From: Anaerolineales bacterium
GTDB lineage: Bacteria > Chloroflexota > Anaerolineae > Anaerolineales > UBA4823
Direction of reading: 5' to 3'
DNA: 64,000 bases
Assembly (NCBI GenBank): GCA_003105035.1
Contig: PQAL01000028.1
Span: 42,181 to 106,180, forward strand
The notes beneath the pieces were generated by a model that was given only the letters and a program-made list of their open reading frames with translations, was not told the DNA's origin and did no database searches. This document shows, piece by piece, positions 61,642 through 64,000 of the stretch. Every line of letters starts with the position of its first letter. The first letter of the stretch is position 1. A program made the translations under genes and the position numbers.

Positions 61642-64000
61642 TTAAGGTAAATCGCCCACAACCCGCAAACGGTATCTAGTTACATCGTTATAGTCGCGGA
61701 TATATCCAGGGAAGTTAATTTTGAATAAACTTGCCTCGCCCGGGGCCATGCTTTGCTTAACAAATGCATATTGGCAGCCAACCGGTAGCCCTGAATTATT
61801 ATATAGGGTGCCGCTGACATAAACATTACTCGCAATCTGGTTGCCGTCATTCCATATCTGACCAAAAAGGCTATAACTACCTGCATCATATGCCCCAGAG
61901 GTGTCATGGATTGTCAGGCTTGTGTTGGAATCACCCAACCAATATTGGGGAGCATCAAACTTATAATACGACCAACCGGGTGGGATTTGCATAGATACAA
62001 TGAAGCAACCCTTCTGCTTGGCAGGCAGATCAAATGGAAACGGGTAAGTAGTTTCATCCGCTAGCCATTGCCCCCCTGCATTGAATAAATTCACTTTCAC
62101 TTTCACCCATGCTAAAGCTCTATCAGTATTGTTGAATACCTCACCGATAATATATAAGTTGTCAGAGTATTCATATGAATATGTTGAGCTTAGAATATTG
62201 ACCCCATCAGGCGTGGGTCTTGAAACGAGCGGCATGTATATATTCTTCATCTGTGGGACAAGAATGACGTTGACAGATTGAGTATTGGACCAGGGACTCT
62301 CCCCCGCAGGGTTGCTGGCTAACACCCGGTAATACCAGTTGCCTCCAGATTGGCTGGTGGCCTCAAATTGGCTGGCAGATCCAGTGTACCGATCGACCGG
62401 CGTTGTAAAGCCAGGATTATCATCCTCCTGCAGGCGGTAGCCAGTGGCACCCACCATCTCATTCCAATCCACCAGGTAATCACCATTACCATCAGCATTC
62501 TCGATTGGCAATAATACCGGGGCTGCGGGGATCACACTCGCCGTCTCTACATTCGACCAGGGACTGTCTCCCCCAGCGTTACTGGCCAGCACACGGTAAT
62601 ACCACGTACCTGATGGCTGCCTACTCACCTCCAACTCCGTCAGGCTTCCTTCATACCGCACCGTAGGCAAGTTGAAACTACTGTTATCCGCTTCCTCCAA
62701 CCGGTAGCTCGTCGCTCCACCAACCTCATTCCAATCCACCAGGTAATCCCCATTCCCATCCGGGTTGCTGATCCCAGCCAGCACTGGGCTCTCCGGTGGC
62801 GCATCTTCCACCGTCACCCACTCAACATTCGACCACCCACTCTCCCCACCTGCATTACTGGCCAATACCCGGTAATACCAACTCCCATAATACTGCCCTG
62901 TCACCGCATATCCGTTTTGTGCACCTTCATAAACCACCCGCGGTGAGGTAAACTCAGCATTGTCGTCTTCCTGCAACCGGTAGCTCGTGGCACTCACCAC
63001 CTCCGTCCAGCCTACCTGGTAATCCCCATCCCCATCTCCATTTTCAATCGACGATAACACCGGCACCCCAGGCACCACCCCTGCCGTTTCACTGTTCGAC
63101 CAGGGGCTTTCCCCATAGGTGTTGCTGGCCTGCACCCGGTAATACCACATTCCCGTTGCCTGACCAGTTACCTGGAACTCACTTGCAGCACCTTCATACC
63201 GTACCGTTGGGGTAATAAAATCACTGTTATCCGCTTCCTCCAGCAGGAAACTGTCTGCTCCTCCAACGTTACTCCAATCAATCAGGTAATCCCCATCCCC
63301 GTCTGGGTTGACTATCGGCAGCAGAGATGGTGCAGCAGGCATTACCCCTGTAGACTCAACATTCGACCAGAGGCTATCTCCAGCAACGTTGATGGCTAAC
63401 ACCCGGTAGTACCAGGTGCCGCCTGCCTGGCCGGCAATATCGAGCTGGCTAGCCGGGCCTGTGTACCGGTCAAGAGGCGTTCCAAAGCCAGGATCATCAT
63501 CCTCCTGCAGGCGGTAGCCAGTGGCACCCGCCACCTCATTCCAATCCACAAGATAATCCCCATTCCAGTCAGGATTGCTGATCGGCAATAATTCCGGTTC
63601 ATCTGGCCTGACATTCACCACTTCAATATTCGACCAGGGACTATTACCGCCAGCGTTGCTGGCCATCACCCGGTAATACCAGGTGCCTGCCAGCTGTCCT
63701 GTGACCACATGCTGGGTGATCGTGCCTGTATAGCTTATGCTCGGGGAGCTGAAGCTCGAGTTGTCATCCTCCTCAAGCGTGTAGCTTATTGCCCCGGTAA
63801 CTGTGCTCCATTCAATGTTGTAACCTCCATCTCCGTCTGGATTACTTATTGGAGCAAGAATCGGACTGGCAGGAGGAGCCACCATGACATTCACCAGCTG
63901 GGTATTCGACCACAGGCTATCTCCCCCAGCGTTACTGGCCTGCACACGATAGTACCACGTACCTGCTGGCTGTCCTATGACCACATGCTGGGTGATCGTG
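61642..64000 (-). CDS. secreted protein with fibronectin-III-like repeats (5' end outside window)
   Basis: The frame is open past the end of the window. About six full repeats of 90 residues and part of a seventh are visible. Each has a DGDGDY-like acidic loop, a strand ending DW/EW, a RLQEDDN or LEEADN segment, then WYYRVLASNAGGESPWSN, the fibronectin-III-like core. After the repeats comes IYMPLVSRP and a C-terminal part with two FxLYD-like stretches (IIGEVFNNTDRALAWVKVKVNLFN; FGQIWNDGNQIASNVYVSGTLYN). The protein is probably exported and may bind a polymer or calcium. The signal peptide is outside the window. Confidence 0.85.
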   Translation of the reverse strand, partial: TITQHVVIGQPAGTWYYRVQASNAGGDSLWSNTQLVNVMVAPPASPILAPISNPDGDGGYNIEWSTVTGAISYTLEEDDNSSFSSPSISYTGTITQHVVTGQLAGTWYYRVMASNAGGNSPWSNIEVVNVRPDEPELLPISNPDWNGDYLVDWNEVAGATGYRLQEDDDPGFGTPLDRYTGPASQLDIAGQAGGTWYYRVLAINVAGDSLWSNVESTGVMPAAPSLLPIVNPDGDGDYLIDWSNVGGADSFLLEEADNSDFITPTVRYEGAASEFQVTGQATGMWYYRVQASNTYGESPWSNSETAGVVPGVPVLSSIENGDGDGDYQVGWTEVVSATSYRLQEDDNAEFTSPRVVYEGAQNGYAVTGQYYGSWYYRVLASNAGGESGWSNVEWVTVEDAPPESPVLAGISNPDGNGDYLVDWNEVGGATSYRLEEADNSSFNLPTVRYEGSLTELEVSRQPSGTWYYRVLASNAGGDSPWSNVETASVIPAAPVLLPIENADGNGDYLVDWNEMVGATGYRLQEDDNPGFTTPVDRYTGSASQFEATSQSGGNWYYRVLASNPAGESPWSNTQSVNVILVPQMKNIYMPLVSRPTPDGVNILSSTYSYEYSDNLYIIGEVFNNTDRALAWVKVKVNLFNAGGQWLADETTYPFPFDLPAKQKGCFIVSMQIPPGWSYYKFDAPQYWLGDSNTSLTIHDTSGAYDAGSYSLFGQIWNDGNQIASNVYVSGTLYNNSGLPVGCQYAFVKQSMAPGEASLFKINFPGYIRDYNDVTRYRLRVVGDLP
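62251..64000 (-). repeat. tandem DNA repeat of about 270 bp encoding the fibronectin-III-like array
   Basis: The segment TTCGACCA plus its surroundings recurs at about 62287 (diverged), 62554, 62831, 63095, 63363, 63633 and 63906, with a period near 270 bases, which is 90 codons. The copies differ at many positions, so the array is not recent. Confidence 0.85.

Noticed and set aside
1..64000. CRISPR arrays, transposases, integrases or phage genes
   Set aside because: None seen. The only long tandem repeat is the coding array at 62.3-64 kb.

Overview
The window looks like chromosomal DNA from an anaerobic or facultative member of the Chloroflexota, most likely class Anaerolineae. This is inferred from gene content, not from a marker tree: a split cytochrome b with a Rieske protein beside heterodisulfide-reductase-like iron-sulfur proteins, a fused alpha-beta 2-oxoacid dehydrogenase E1, an aldehyde:ferredoxin oxidoreductase module, TadE/TadG proteins behind an ECF sigma factor and a DUF5667-like protein, and secreted proteins with a YLPL/YMPL-type motif. 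Genes are dense and on both strands. I see no insertion sequence, prophage or CRISPR array. Both ends cut through genes.

Region by region. 1-6.4 kb: the 3' part of an iron-sulfur CCG-domain protein, then E1 (alpha-beta fusion), E2 and E3 of a 2-oxoacid dehydrogenase complex. 6.5-12.3 kb: a NarL-type regulator, then a respiratory operon (cytochrome b with an N-terminal CxxCH, cytochrome b C-terminal subunit, Rieske protein, membrane-bound Hdr/FadF-like protein, FrhB/FdhB-like protein). 12.3-15 kb: an aldehyde:ferredoxin oxidoreductase with two MoaD-like proteins. 15-18.6 kb: an ECF sigma factor and a very large anti-sigma-like protein. 18.8-25.6 kb: a glycosyltransferase, a polytopic membrane protein with a response regulator and histidine kinase, and an orphan BMP-type binding protein. 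25.6-31.4 kb: a minus-strand polysaccharide cluster (two glycosyltransferases, an acyltransferase, a nucleotide-sugar dehydrogenase), then lexA and a sugar-phosphate transferase. 31.3-36.7 kb: a DMT transporter, a lone E1-alpha, an alkyl-DHAP-synthase-like flavoprotein and a glycerol-3-phosphate dehydrogenase. 36.8-44.4 kb (minus): an S1 protein, ftsH, fabH, fabF, a HAD-DinB fusion, an eight-cysteine protein and efp. 44.5-49.5 kb: a receiver protein, a DUF192 protein, a LysM/M23 protein, a DUF2007 protein, an unrecognised two-gene pair and tRNA-Arg(UCU). 49.6-57 kb: tpx, hsp20, lon, a receiver protein, a PHP-AlbA fusion, a GNAT protein, mogA-like and lepB. 57-61.4 kb: an ECF sigma factor with a DUF5667-like partner and three Tad-type proteins, then the SRP RNA gene and a small LPxTG-like surface protein. 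61.6-64 kb: an array of fibronectin-III-like repeats.

How the parts may fit together. The first 15 kb is an energy-metabolism block: 2-oxoacid oxidation, quinone-linked iron-sulfur proteins, a Rieske/cytochrome b complex with no separate c1 gene, and a tungsten/molybdenum aldehyde oxidoreductase with its own electron-transfer and sulfur-carrier proteins. The middle holds envelope and lipid functions. The last third holds protein quality control and cell-surface assembly. The features I would follow up first are the Rieske/cytochrome b-Hdr-like operon, the unrecognised pair at 47.4-49.5 kb, and the lexA and ffs promoters, whose elements can be read base by base.
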